Below the pieces are notes generated by a model. It did not search any database, was not told the origin of the DNA, and worked only from the letters and a program-made list of their open reading frames with translations. The position numbers and the translations under genes are program-made. A DNA stretch of 64,000 nucleotides from Microcella alkaliphila (GTDB taxonomy: Bacteria; Actinomycetota; Actinomycetes; Actinomycetales; Microbacteriaceae): positions 62,001 to 126,000 of the forward strand of contig NZ_SGXT01000013.1 of NCBI RefSeq assembly GCF_004216855.1, in the 5' to 3' direction. Position 1 is the stretch's first letter. Every line of letters starts with the position of its first letter. Below are positions 49,969 through 58,418 of this stretch, piece after piece.

Positions 49969-51264
49969 TCACGCCTCCTTCACGGCTGCGTTGAGTGCCT
50001 GATCGAGGTCGTAGATGATGTCCTCGACGTCTTCGATGCCAACGGACAAGCGCACCAGTCCCGGCCCGATGCCGGAGTCGGCAAGCTGCTGCTCGGTGAG
50101 CTGCGCGTGCGTCGTGGAGCCGGGGTGGATGATGAGCGTCTTCGCGTCGCCGATGTTCGCGAGGTGGCTGGCCAACTGCACGTTCTCGATGAGCCTCTCG
50201 CCCACAGCGCGACCGCCCTTGACATCGAAGCTGAACACCGAGCTCGGGCCGAGCGGCGTGTACTGCTGGGCCCGCTCGTAGTGACGGTGGGAGGGAAGCC
50301 CCGCCCAGCGCACCGTCTCGATGCGGGGGTCGGCCTCGAGCCACTGCGCGACCGCACGTGCGTTGTCGACGTGCGCCTGCATGCGGTACGGCAGCGTTTC
50401 GACGCCCTGCGCGAGCAGGAACGCCGAGTGCGGGGCGAGCGCCGGGCCGATGTCGCGCAGTTGCTCGGCGCGCAGGCGCGTGAGGAAGGCGTACTCGCCG
50501 AAGTTGCCGTACCAGGTGAGGCCGCCGTAGTGCGGCACGGTCTCTTCGAACAGCGGGAAGTTGTGGTTCGACCAGTCGAAGCGACCCGACTCGACGACGA
50601 CGCCGCCGAGGGTCGTGCCGTGGCCGCCCAAGAACTTCGTGGCCGAGTGGGTGACCACGTCGGCGCCCCACTCGATCGGGCGGCACAGGTACGGGGTCGC
50701 GATCGTCGAGTCGACGATGAACGGAATCTCGTGCGCCCGCGCCACGTCGGCCAGCGCCTCGAGGTCGGCGATGTCACCCGACGGGTTCGCGATCGTCTCG
50801 GCGAAGAGCACCTTCGTGCGACCCGGGATGATCGCGGCCGCGTAGTCGTCGGCCTGGTCGCTCGCGACGAAGGTCGTCTCGACGCCGAAGCGGCGAAGTG
50901 TCACATCGAGCTGCGTGATTGACCCGCCGTACAGGTTCGACGACGCGACGACGTGGTCGCCGGCGCCGACGAGCGAGGCGAAGGTGATGAACTGCGCGCT
51001 CAGTCCGCTCGCCGTGGCGACGGCGCCGAGTCCGCCTTCGAGGCTCGCGATGCGCTCCTCGAAGCTCGCAACGGTCGGGTTCGCAAGGCGCGAGTAGATG
51101 TTGCCGTACTTCTGCAGGGCGAAGCGGGCGGCGGCATCCTGCGCGTCGTCGAACACGAACGCGCTCGACTGGTAGATCGGCAGGGCGCGGGCGCCCGTCG
51201 CCGAGTCGGGAACGTTGCCCGCGTGCAGGGCACGCGTGCGGAAACCGTAATCGCGGTCGGCCAT
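49969..51264 (-). CDS. metY: O-acetylhomoserine sulfhydrylase
   Basis: This 431-residue PLP enzyme of the Cys/Met metabolism family makes homocysteine from O-acetylhomoserine and sulfide. It starts YGFRTRALHAGNVPDSATGARALPIYQSSAF, with NIYSRLANPTVASFEERIASLEGG, SNLYGGSITQLDVTLRRFG, the PLP lysine in VTHSATKFLGGHGTTLGG, and the C-terminal GDAKTLIIHPGSTTHAQL typical of MetY rather than MetB. The length of about 430 fits MetY. The ATG at 51264 is supported by TACGGT 6 nt upstream. No methionine riboswitch was seen. Confidence 0.93.
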   Translation of the reverse strand: MADRDYGFRTRALHAGNVPDSATGARALPIYQSSAFVFDDAQDAAARFALQKYGNIYSRLANPTVASFEERIASLEGGLGAVATASGLSAQFITFASLVGAGDHVVASSNLYGGSITQLDVTLRRFGVETTFVASDQADDYAAAIIPGRTKVLFAETIANPSGDIADLEALADVARAHEIPFIVDSTIATPYLCRPIEWGADVVTHSATKFLGGHGTTLGGVVVESGRFDWSNHNFPLFEETVPHYGGLTWYGNFGEYAFLTRLRAEQLRDIGPALAPHSAFLLAQGVETLPYRMQAHVDNARAVAQWLEADPRIETVRWAGLPSHRHYERAQQYTPLGPSSVFSFDVKGGRAVGERLIENVQLASHLANIGDAKTLIIHPGSTTHAQLTEQQLADSGIGPGLVRLSVGIEDVEDIIYDLDQALNAAVKEA

Positions 51265-51270
51265 CTCGCC

Positions 51271-51276
51271 ACCGTA
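51271..51276 (-). promoter_or_regulatory. Leaderless -10 element of metY
   Basis: TACGGT on the minus strand, 6 nt before the ATG at 51264. Confidence 0.5.
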
Positions 51277-51460
51277 TCCGAGCGACGCGACGTGCCCCGC
51301 GCATCCCCGTCACATTTCGTAAGCGCCCGCGGCCTCCCCGCCCGGGCCCACACACCGACGCTCGCCAGCACCCCGCCTCCGCACGCGGATCAGCGCATCG
51401 TGGGCGGCCCATCGGCGGTTCCCTTGGGCCGACCGAGGGTCGCTGAAGGGCGACTCTCGC

Positions 51461-51549
51461 ATGACGTTTCTCAGGATTTCAGGTGCTCGAGACCGATAAC
51501 TCCCGCGTGTATCCGGGCAGACCGCACCTCTACTCCTGAGAAACATCAC
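51461..51549. repeat. Palindromic dispersed element, copy C
   Basis: An 89-bp element with arms ATGACGTTTCTCAGGATT.. (51461-51482) and the inverted arm at 51528-51549 (CTACTCCTGAGAAACATCAC). It sits in the 484-bp gap between divergent metY and the DUF418 gene. Apart from this element and the two promoters, nothing else was found in 51265-51748. Confidence 0.9.
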
Positions 51550-51735
51550 GCAGCCCGCGGCCGGCGGCGCTGCAGCCAGTCGCACGGCGGCGCAGGCGCG
51601 TGTCGAGCGCGGGGCGGGGCTACGGTGGGCAGGCTTACCGGTGGTTCGAGGTGGCGGCCCCGGCTCGGCCGTGCGGCTGAGGCGGGGGATGCGCGAATCA
51701 CTCCACAGGCTGAGGCGCGCCTCGCCACGCACCCC

Positions 51736-51741
51736 TAGCGT
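51736..51741 (+). promoter_or_regulatory. Leaderless -10 element of the DUF418 gene
   Basis: TAGCGT, 7 nt, ATG at 51749. Confidence 0.5.
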
Positions 51742-51748
51742 TGAGGCC

Positions 51749-52975
51749 ATGACCGAGTCGACACTCGCCGCCCCCACTCCCCGCCTGAAGCGGGCCGCCG
51801 CTCCCGACGTCTCCCGCGGGCTCGTGCTCATCGGCATCGCGTTGGCGAATGTGCCGTTCTTCCTGTTCGGCACTGAGCTCGGCATTGCCCTGAAGCCGGT
51901 GTCGGATGACGCGACCGACCAGTGGACGAACGTCTTCGTCGCGATGCTGTTCGACAACCGCAGCTACCCGCTGTTCGCTCTGCTGTTCGGCTACGGCATG
52001 ACGCAGCTGATGACCCGCGAGTACACACGTGGGGCGAGCTGGGAGGACACGCGTCGTCTGCTGATTCGCCGCAACCTGTGGTTGATCGCGTTCGGCGCCG
52101 CACACGGCGTGCTGCTGTTTTTCGGCGACTTTCTCGGCCCCTACGGTCTGCTCGGCCTCGCCCTGGTGCTGCTCATCCGGGCCTCGGGCAAGGTGCTCGC
52201 GATCGTCGGCTGGATCTGCTTCGGGATGCTCGTGCTGATTGGCGCGTTTGAGGGCCTGAGCGGGCTGTTCGGCACAGTCGACGGCGGCATGACGACCGGG
52301 GCCCCGTTCGGCTCGGCTGCGGCCGACTCGTTTGGAGTCGCTGTGCTGCTTCGCGCCGGCGAGTGGTTCGTGCAGATGATTGGCATGCCGTTCGGCGGTA
52401 TCGGCCTGCTCGCGCCGATGATCCTCGGCATGTGGCTCGCCCGCCGCCGGGTGCTCGAAGACCCGACCCCGCACGTGCGTCGACTCGGGCTTGCCGCCAG
52501 CGTCGGCATCAGCGTCTCCCTGCTCGGCGCCGTGCCGCTCGCGCTCGCCCTACTCGGCGTCGTTGAGTACGGCATCTTCGTCGAACCTCTCGTGACCATG
52601 CTGCACGCGGGTACCGGAGCCGTGGGAGCGGTCGGCTACGTCGCCCTCATCGCGATCCTCGCCGGGCGCCGCGAAACCCCCGGCCCGATCAGCCGCATCT
52701 TCGCGACCCTCGGCCAGCGCTCGCTGAGCGGTTACCTCACCCAGTCGCTCGTGTTCCTCATCGTGTTCGCGCCGTACGCGCTCGGGCTCGGCGACCAGCT
52801 CGGTATCGCCGAGGCCAGCCAGATTGCTGTCATTACCTGGCTCGGCACGCTGATCGCGGCGAACGTGCTTGCGGCCGTCGACAAGCCCGGCCCGGCCGAG
52901 TGGGCGCTGCGGAAGCTCGTCTACCGTCCCCGGCGCCGAGCTACACCCAGCTCGGAAGCCAATAGCGCCAGCTGA
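51749..52975 (+). CDS. DUF418 membrane protein
   Basis: This 408-residue protein has about ten hydrophobic segments. The N-terminal PDVSRGLVLIGIALANVPFF, the motif FDNRSYPLFALLFGYGMTQLM and RRNLWLIAFGAAHGVLLFFGDFLGPYGLLGL are hallmarks of the YeiB/DUF418 family, and the C-terminal LGQRSLSGYLTQSLVFLIVFAPYALGLG is the DUF418 domain itself. The function is unproven. The end overlaps the convergent mannosyltransferase gene by 35 bp. Confidence 0.9.
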   Translation: MTESTLAAPTPRLKRAAAPDVSRGLVLIGIALANVPFFLFGTELGIALKPVSDDATDQWTNVFVAMLFDNRSYPLFALLFGYGMTQLMTREYTRGASWEDTRRLLIRRNLWLIAFGAAHGVLLFFGDFLGPYGLLGLALVLLIRASGKVLAIVGWICFGMLVLIGAFEGLSGLFGTVDGGMTTGAPFGSAAADSFGVAVLLRAGEWFVQMIGMPFGGIGLLAPMILGMWLARRRVLEDPTPHVRRLGLAASVGISVSLLGAVPLALALLGVVEYGIFVEPLVTMLHAGTGAVGAVGYVALIAILAGRRETPGPISRIFATLGQRSLSGYLTQSLVFLIVFAPYALGLGDQLGIAEASQIAVITWLGTLIAANVLAAVDKPGPAEWALRKLVYRPRRRATPSSEANSAS

Positions 52976-54449
52976 GCTGGTCGAGCGGTAGCGGCAGGCC
53001 CATCCACACGGGCAGGAAGAACACGCTCACGACGACGACGAGCGCGCCGATGACGAGCAGCGCTACCCGCCCGCCTCGGCGCAGGATGCCGTCGGCCACC
53101 ATGGCCAGTCCGATCACGAGAAACGGCACGAGCACGATCGTGTAGAAGAAGAACGTGGTGCGCTCGGGGTAGAGCAGCCACGGCAGCCAGCCGGCCGCGA
53201 CCCCGGTGAGCACGACGGTGGCGGGGAGCGCGCCGCCCGAGAAAATGCGCAGACGCGACCACGCGCATCCCGCCGCAATGATCAGAAGCGCAGCCCACGC
53301 GAGCCACCAGATCAGCGGGTTCGGCAGTCCCGTGATGCCGACCGCGACGCCCTCCGTGACCTCGTCGTAGTGCATATAGGTGGGGCGCACGAGCAACGGC
53401 CAGAGGGCGGCGGGCGCCTCGTAGGCGTGCGGCGTCGACTCGCCGACGTGGTAGCCGTACACCTCCTGCTGGTAGCGCCACAGCGCGGCGAGAGCGTTCG
53501 TGCCGTGGTCGCGGCCCCAGCCGCCCGAGGTGGCGAACCAGCCGGTCCAGGTCGCGACGTAGGCGAGCAGAGCGGCCGGCACGGTGAGGAGGAACGACGC
53601 GGGCCCCTGCAGCAGTATCCCGCCCGAGAACCAGAACGGCACGCCCGCGCGTCGCCGATCGACCGCGTCGAGCACGACGCTCATGAGTGCGAACGCCGCG
53701 AACAGGTACAGGGCGCTCCACTTGATGGAGGCGGCGAGCCCGAACGTCGCCCCGAACGCGATGAGCCACGGGCGGCGCCACAGCACCGGCCCCCAATCGT
53801 CGCGGACGCGACGCGACGGGGGATGCTCGTCGCCCGGATGCGCATACGCCGCGATGCGGGGTGCGAGCCGCCGCCCGTACTGCCCGCGGTCGAGCGTCCA
53901 GAAGATGACGGCGCCCACGACGGTGAGTGCGAGGAAGCCGTCGAGCAGCGCGACGCGACTCATGACGATCGCGGAGCCGTCAATGGCGATCAGCCCACCC
54001 GCGATCATGCTGAGGGTGACGTTCTTCGTGAGCAGGTGGGCGAGCAGCATCACCAGCCCGACGAGCGCGATGCCGGCGATGGCGGCCGACAGGCGCCAGC
54101 CGACCGGGTTGCCGGTGCCGAACGCGGCGAGGCCGAGGGCGATCAGCCACTTGCCGAGCGGGGGATGCGCGACAAACGCGCCCTCCACGGCAGGGCGGGT
54201 GAGCTCGCCCGACTCGAAGCGCGGGTTCGGGTCGTCGGGCCAGCGACCCTCGTAGCCGTACGCGAGCAGCGACGCGGCATCTTTCACGTAATACGTCTCG
54301 TCGAAGACGAGGGTCTCGGGGGTGTCGAGTCCGATGAGCCGGGCGGCCGCGGCCACGCCGATGATCGCGGCGGGGACGCCGATGCGCACGGCCCGCGGCA
54401 GTCTCGTCGCCGACCGGGGGCCTGAAACGGTCGGCGTCTGCACGGTCAC
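52941..54449 (-). CDS. pmt: Protein O-mannosyltransferase
   Basis: This 502-residue GT39 membrane enzyme transfers mannose from polyprenyl phosphate to secreted proteins. It shows RLIGLDTPETLVFDETYYVKDAASLL (with the essential DE pair in the first outer loop), HPPLGKWLIALGLAAFG, and the C-terminal PMT_4TMC region (FFFYTIVLVPFLVIGLAMVADGIL). Its place next to divergent rsmI is the same as Rv1002c-Rv1003 in Mycobacterium. The GTG start at 54449 lies 6 nt from a TAGCAT -10. Confidence 0.92.
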   Translation of the reverse strand: MTVQTPTVSGPRSATRLPRAVRIGVPAAIIGVAAAARLIGLDTPETLVFDETYYVKDAASLLAYGYEGRWPDDPNPRFESGELTRPAVEGAFVAHPPLGKWLIALGLAAFGTGNPVGWRLSAAIAGIALVGLVMLLAHLLTKNVTLSMIAGGLIAIDGSAIVMSRVALLDGFLALTVVGAVIFWTLDRGQYGRRLAPRIAAYAHPGDEHPPSRRVRDDWGPVLWRRPWLIAFGATFGLAASIKWSALYLFAAFALMSVVLDAVDRRRAGVPFWFSGGILLQGPASFLLTVPAALLAYVATWTGWFATSGGWGRDHGTNALAALWRYQQEVYGYHVGESTPHAYEAPAALWPLLVRPTYMHYDEVTEGVAVGITGLPNPLIWWLAWAALLIIAAGCAWSRLRIFSGGALPATVVLTGVAAGWLPWLLYPERTTFFFYTIVLVPFLVIGLAMVADGILRRGGRVALLVIGALVVVVSVFFLPVWMGLPLPLDQLSWRYWLPSWV

Positions 54450-54455
54450 GCGCTC

Positions 54456-54515
54456 ATGCTAGCCGCGGGTTTCGCGCTCCCCGCCGCACGTCGCGGCAGG
54501 CCCGCGTGCCAGAGT
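54456..54515. promoter_or_regulatory. Divergent leaderless promoters of pmt and rsmI
   Basis: TAGCAT (minus strand, 54461-54456) is 6 nt before the pmt GTG, and CAGAGT (plus, 54510-54515) is 6 nt before the rsmI GTG. Confidence 0.45.
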
Positions 54516-54521
54516 GGAGCC

Positions 54522-55337
54522 GTGATCGTGCTCGCCGCCACTCCCATCGGCAACCTCGGCGACGCCAGCCGCCGCCTCATCGAGGTGCTCGAGGCGGCGC
54601 CCGTGGTTGCCGCCGAAGACACACGCACCGCCGCGCACCTCCTGCGCGCCCTCGGGGTCGAGAACCGCCCGAAGCTCGTCGCGCTGCACGAGCATAACGA
54701 GCGCGCGGCATCCGCCGACCTCGTTGAGGCGGCGCGTGACGCCGACCTCGTGGTGCTGACCGACGCCGGGATGCCCGGCATCAGTGACCCCGGATACGTC
54801 CTCGTCGAGGCGGCCATCGCCGCGGGTGTCGACGTGACCGCGATCCCCGGACCGAGCGCGGTGCTCACCGCCCTCGTGCTGAGTGGGCTGCCCACCGACC
54901 GCTTCGCCTTCGACGGGTTCGTTCCCCGCAAGGGCCGGGTCGCGTGGGCGCGGGGGTTGGCGACCGAGCAGCGCACCATCGTGGTGTTCGAGGCGCCGCA
55001 CCGCATCGGCGCCTCGCTCGCCGACCTCGCTCTGGGTTTCGGGTCGGAGCGCCGCGCCGCCGTCTGCCGCGAGCTGACGAAGAAGTTCGAGGAGGTCGCG
55101 CGCGGCACTCTCGGCGAGTTGGCCGAACGTTTTGCCGACGGCGCCCGGGGCGAGCTCGTCGTCGTCATCGAGGGAGCGCCCGCGCTCGCCGCCGACCTGC
55201 CGAGCGCGGTCGCCGAGGTGCTGGCCCGAGCCTCGGCGGGGGAGCGCCTGAAGGCTGCGGCCGCCGATGTCGGAGCCGCAACGGGCCTCGGCACCCGCGA
55301 GCTCTACGAGGCGGCGCTCGCCGCCCGGCGCGGGTAG
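54522..55337 (+). CDS. rsmI: 16S rRNA 2'-O-methyltransferase RsmI
   Basis: This 271-residue tetrapyrrole-methylase-fold enzyme methylates C1402 of 16S rRNA. It begins VIVLAATPIGNLGDASRRLIE, with VVAAEDTRTAAHLLRALG, LVVLTDAGMPGISDPGYVLV, TAIPGPSAVLTALVLSGLP and FEAPHRIGASLADL, all strongly conserved. The GTG is fixed by the family N terminus, which starts directly at the first strand. Confidence 0.94.
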   Translation: MIVLAATPIGNLGDASRRLIEVLEAAPVVAAEDTRTAAHLLRALGVENRPKLVALHEHNERAASADLVEAARDADLVVLTDAGMPGISDPGYVLVEAAIAAGVDVTAIPGPSAVLTALVLSGLPTDRFAFDGFVPRKGRVAWARGLATEQRTIVVFEAPHRIGASLADLALGFGSERRAAVCRELTKKFEEVARGTLGELAERFADGARGELVVVIEGAPALAADLPSAVAEVLARASAGERLKAAAADVGAATGLGTRELYEAALAARRG

Positions 55338-55341
55338 GCCG

Positions 55342-55818
55342 CTACTCACAGCTGTCGGTGAGGCGCAGACGCACCGGCGCGCTGAGCACCTGTGTGTCGG
55401 TCGTGATGTCGACCACTTCGAGCAGGGCGTCTCCCCGGCCATCGCGCCGCACCGCGAGCGCGATGTAGCCCGCATCGCCCGGTTCGAGCACGGTGCCGCC
55501 AAGGTCGGAAACCGTCGCGCCCTCGGCCGCGCGGTCGGCGCGGCTGCCACCGAAGATGACCGGCTCGGGGTCGCCCTCGCCGTCGAACGGCTCGAACCAG
55601 CTGTCGACGACGGTGCCGCCCGAGAGTTCCTGGGCCGTCATTGACTCGATGACGACCGGGTCGTTGCTGTTGTTGACCAGCCCGAACGACGCGCTGCCGA
55701 CCTGCCCCTCGGTGACGGGGCGGCACCCCTCGAGCCCGTCGGCGAGCACCGAGCCGGGGGCGCAGCTCGCGACGAGCGCGACGCTGGCGACGATCGAGAG
55801 GAGTGCGCGCATCCGCAT
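55342..55818 (-). CDS. Putative lipoprotein
   Basis: This 158-residue protein has a lipoprotein signal (LLSIVASVALVASCAPG, Cys at residue 19) and a secreted beta-rich domain (VGSASFGLVNNSNDPVVIESMTAQELSGGTVVDSWFEPFDG, ALLEVVDITTDTQVLSAPVRLRLTDSCE). Two further cysteines (GCRP and DSCE) could form a disulfide joining the two ends. No family is recognised. The start is supported by TAGGTT 6 nt upstream. Confidence 0.75.
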   Translation of the reverse strand: MRMRALLSIVASVALVASCAPGSVLADGLEGCRPVTEGQVGSASFGLVNNSNDPVVIESMTAQELSGGTVVDSWFEPFDGEGDPEPVIFGGSRADRAAEGATVSDLGGTVLEPGDAGYIALAVRRDGRGDALLEVVDITTDTQVLSAPVRLRLTDSCE

Positions 55819-55824
55819 GCTTTG

Positions 55825-55830
55825 AACCTA
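55825..55830 (-). promoter_or_regulatory. Leaderless -10 element of the lipoprotein gene
   Basis: TAGGTT on the minus strand, 6 nt before the ATG at 55818. Confidence 0.5.
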
Positions 55831-55853
55831 CCGAACGGGGCTGTAACTTGCGG

Positions 55854-56495
55854 CTACGCACCCCAGCCGTGATCGGCGAGAAACGCCGCGCACTCGGACG
55901 TCCAGCGCTCGGCGTCGCCCGAGCCGGATGCGAGCCCCAACCCGTGCACGCCGGACGGGTAGACGTGCAGCGTGTGCGGCACCCCGTGCCGGGCGAGCGC
56001 CGCACCCAACAGGTAGGCGTGCTCAACCGGCACGAGCGCATCGTCGGCGGTGTGCCACACGAACGTCGGTGGCATCGCGGGCGTGACGAGGTGCTCGATC
56101 GACGTCGCGCGGCGGGCGCGCCGCCCCGGGCGCGGCCCGAGCAGGTTCTCGCGCGATCCCGCGTGGGTCGGGGTGAGCATCGACACCACGGGATAGCAGA
56201 GCACCGCGAGCTCGGCGAGGCCCGTCGCGGCCGCGTGACCCGCGAGGTGGCCGCCCGCGGAGAAGCCGAGCACGCCGACCCGCTGAGCCCCCGACGACCG
56301 CACCTGCGCGATGTGGGTGCGTACAGCATCCAGGGGGCCGGGGTGGCGGGTGGCGACCGGGTAGCGCAGCACGCTCGCGGCGACGCCGAGCGTGCGCAGC
56401 CAGTCGGCGACCGGCTCGGCCTCGTGGTCGGCGTGGCGGGCGTAGCCACCGCCCGGCAAGACGACGATGTGGTCGCGGGCGTTCGTGTCGGTCAC
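55854..56495 (-). CDS. Alpha/beta hydrolase (BD-FAE/esterase-like)
   Basis: This 213-residue esterase-like protein has HIVVLPGGGYARHADHEAEPVADWL (the PGGGY oxyanion motif of the hormone-sensitive lipase and BD-FAE groups), the nucleophile elbow GFSAGGHLAGHAAA (Ser), the acid in TADDALVPVEHAYLL and the His in SGVHGLGLASG. It starts at GTG 56495 with CATACT 6 nt upstream. The substrate is unknown. Confidence 0.85.
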   Translation of the reverse strand: MTDTNARDHIVVLPGGGYARHADHEAEPVADWLRTLGVAASVLRYPVATRHPGPLDAVRTHIAQVRSSGAQRVGVLGFSAGGHLAGHAAATGLAELAVLCYPVVSMLTPTHAGSRENLLGPRPGRRARRATSIEHLVTPAMPPTFVWHTADDALVPVEHAYLLGAALARHGVPHTLHVYPSGVHGLGLASGSGDAERWTSECAAFLADHGWGA

Positions 56496-56501
56496 TCGGG
56501 C

Positions 56502-56563
56502 AGTATGCCCCGCGCGCGCGTGCCCCGCGCGCGCCGGGCGCGCAGCCGCCGCCCGCCTAGAAT
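56502..56563. promoter_or_regulatory. Divergent promoters of the esterase and metG
   Basis: CATACT (minus, 56507-56502) is 6 nt before the esterase GTG. TAGAAT (plus, 56558-56563) is 9 nt before the metG ATG, giving at most a 2-3 nt leader. Confidence 0.45.
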
Positions 56564-56572
56564 GGGGCAATC

Positions 56573-58162
56573 ATGGCCACAGCCCCCACCTTCTCGGTCA
56601 CCACCCCGATCTTCTACGTCAACGACGCGCCGCACATCGGCCACGCGTACACGGAGGTCGCGGTCGACGTGCTCGCCCGCTGGAACCGGCAGTGCGGCGT
56701 CGAGACCTGGTCGCTGACGGGCACCGACGAGCACGGCCAGAAGATCTTGCGCACGGCGGTCGCGAACGACGTCACCCCGAAGGAGTGGGCCGACAAGCTC
56801 GTCGCCGACGCGTGGATTCCGCTGCTTGAGACGATCGACATCGCCAACGACGACTTCATTCGCACCACGGAGGAGCGGCACGAGAGCGTCGTGCAGGCGT
56901 TCCTGCAGAAGCTGTACGACGACGACTTCATCTACTTCGGCGAGTACGAGGGCTACTACTGCGTCGGCTGCGAAGAGTACAAGCAGCCCGACGACCTCGC
57001 GCAGGGCACGGGCGAATTCGAGGGTCAGTACGTCTGCCCGATTCACGGTCGCCCCGTCGAGGTGCTGAAGGAGGCCAACTACTTCTTCCGCATGAGCGCG
57101 TTCGGCGACCGCCTGCTCGAGCTGTATGAGACGCAGCCCGACTTCATCCAGCCCGACAGCCTGCGCAACGAGATCGTCTCGTTCGTGCGCCGCGGCCTCG
57201 ACGACCTGTCGATCTCGCGCCAGAGCTTCGACTGGGGCGTGCGCGTTCCGTGGGATGAGAAGCACGTCTTCTACGTCTGGTTCGACGCGCTCATTAATTA
57301 CATCTCTGCCCTCGGCTGGCGCGCCGATCAGCCCGGCGAACTGTTCCAGAAGTTCTGGCCCTCGAACCACATCGTCGGTAAAGACATCGCCCGCTTCCAC
57401 GCCGTCATCTGGCCGGCCATGCTCATGGCCGCAGGCCTGCCGACCCCGCGCCGCGTGTTCGGGCACGGCTGGCTGCTCGTCGGCGGCGAGAAGATGTCGA
57501 AGTCGAAGCTCACCGGCATTGCTCCGGCGCAGATCACCGACGTGTTCGGCTCCGACGCGTTCCGCTACTACTTCCTGCGCGCCATCTCGTTCGGCCAAGA
57601 CGGTTCCTTCTCGTGGGAGGACCTCGCCGCCCGCTACCAGGCCGAACTCGCCAACGGCTTCGGCAACCTCGCCTCCCGCGTCGTCGCGATGATCGGCCGC
57701 TACTGCGACGGGCGCGTACCCGCCGCGGGCGACCTCGATGAGGCGGATGCGCGCATCCGTTCGGTCGTTGAGTCGGCCGTCGAGCGCGCGAGCGCCGCGA
57801 TGGACCGCTTCGCGATCCACGAGGCGATCACTGCGATCTGGACGATCGTCGACGAGCTGAACGGCTACCTGACCGAGCAGGAGCCGTGGAAGGTCGCGAA
57901 GGACGAGTCGAAGGTCGAGCGCCTGCACACGATCCTCGCGACCGCGGCGGAGGGGCTGCGCGCGCTGAGCGTGCTGCTCGCCCCCGTCATGCCGAAGTCG
58001 ACCGCCCAGCTGTGGACGGCGCTCGGCGCCGAGGCCGCCATCGGTCCGCTCGCAGAGCAGCGTGTCGACGGTGTCGCCGCGTGGGGCCAGCTGCCCGCCG
58101 GTGCCGAGGTGTCGCCGCTGCCGCCGCTGTTCCCCCGCATCGAGGCCGACCAGCTCGGGTAG
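56573..58162 (+). CDS. metG: Methionyl-tRNA synthetase
   Basis: This 529-residue class I synthetase charges tRNA with methionine. The HIGH signature is at residues 21-24 (NDAPHIGHAY), and KMSKS at about 307-311 (LLVGGEKMSKSKL). A zinc-type insert with CVGCEEYKQPDDL and a later CPIHGRP is visible, as is WFDALINYISALGW. The anticodon-binding helical domain follows (SWEDLAARYQAELANGFGNLASRV). There is no C-terminal tRNA-binding EMAP domain, as in other short actinobacterial MetRS. Confidence 0.95.
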   Translation: MATAPTFSVTTPIFYVNDAPHIGHAYTEVAVDVLARWNRQCGVETWSLTGTDEHGQKILRTAVANDVTPKEWADKLVADAWIPLLETIDIANDDFIRTTEERHESVVQAFLQKLYDDDFIYFGEYEGYYCVGCEEYKQPDDLAQGTGEFEGQYVCPIHGRPVEVLKEANYFFRMSAFGDRLLELYETQPDFIQPDSLRNEIVSFVRRGLDDLSISRQSFDWGVRVPWDEKHVFYVWFDALINYISALGWRADQPGELFQKFWPSNHIVGKDIARFHAVIWPAMLMAAGLPTPRRVFGHGWLLVGGEKMSKSKLTGIAPAQITDVFGSDAFRYYFLRAISFGQDGSFSWEDLAARYQAELANGFGNLASRVVAMIGRYCDGRVPAAGDLDEADARIRSVVESAVERASAAMDRFAIHEAITAIWTIVDELNGYLTEQEPWKVAKDESKVERLHTILATAAEGLRALSVLLAPVMPKSTAQLWTALGAEAAIGPLAEQRVDGVAAWGQLPAGAEVSPLPPLFPRIEADQLG

Positions 58163-58230
58163 TCGGCGCTCCCGCGTCTGTCACGCGTGGCGGAGGCCGT
58201 CACACGCCCGGCCCAGCCTGTCGGCGCGGC

Positions 58231-58319
58231 GTGACTTTTCTCAGGAGTGCAGCGTGGCCGGGGCCGAAAACTGGCGGGGTCGATGAGCCGTACCTGCCTG
58301 AACTCCTGAGAACCGTCAC
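58231..58319. repeat. Palindromic dispersed element, copy D
   Basis: An 89-bp element with arms GTGACTTTTCTCAGGAGT.. (58231-58252) and its inverse at 58298-58319 (GAACTCCTGAGAACCGTCAC). It fills the intergenic space between metG and tatD. Its core shares CCGAnAACTnnCGnG with copy C. Confidence 0.9.
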
Positions 58320-58418
58320 GCCCGACCCGGCGGAGCGTCAACCCCCAGCGACCCCCGCGTGCCGGTCAGTAGACTCGCCTGCGCGGTCGGGGTGCCCGGC
58401 CCAGGAGGCGAGAACTGC

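Noticed and set aside
49969-51264. metB (cystathionine gamma-synthase) for the PLP gene
   Set aside because: The length of about 430 residues and the HPGSTTHAQL ending fit O-acetylhomoserine sulfhydrylase.
18938-58319. CRISPR repeats or attC-like integron sites for the same elements
   Set aside because: Copies are far apart, not tandem, there are no cas or integrase genes, and the conserved arms do not match attC consensus boxes.
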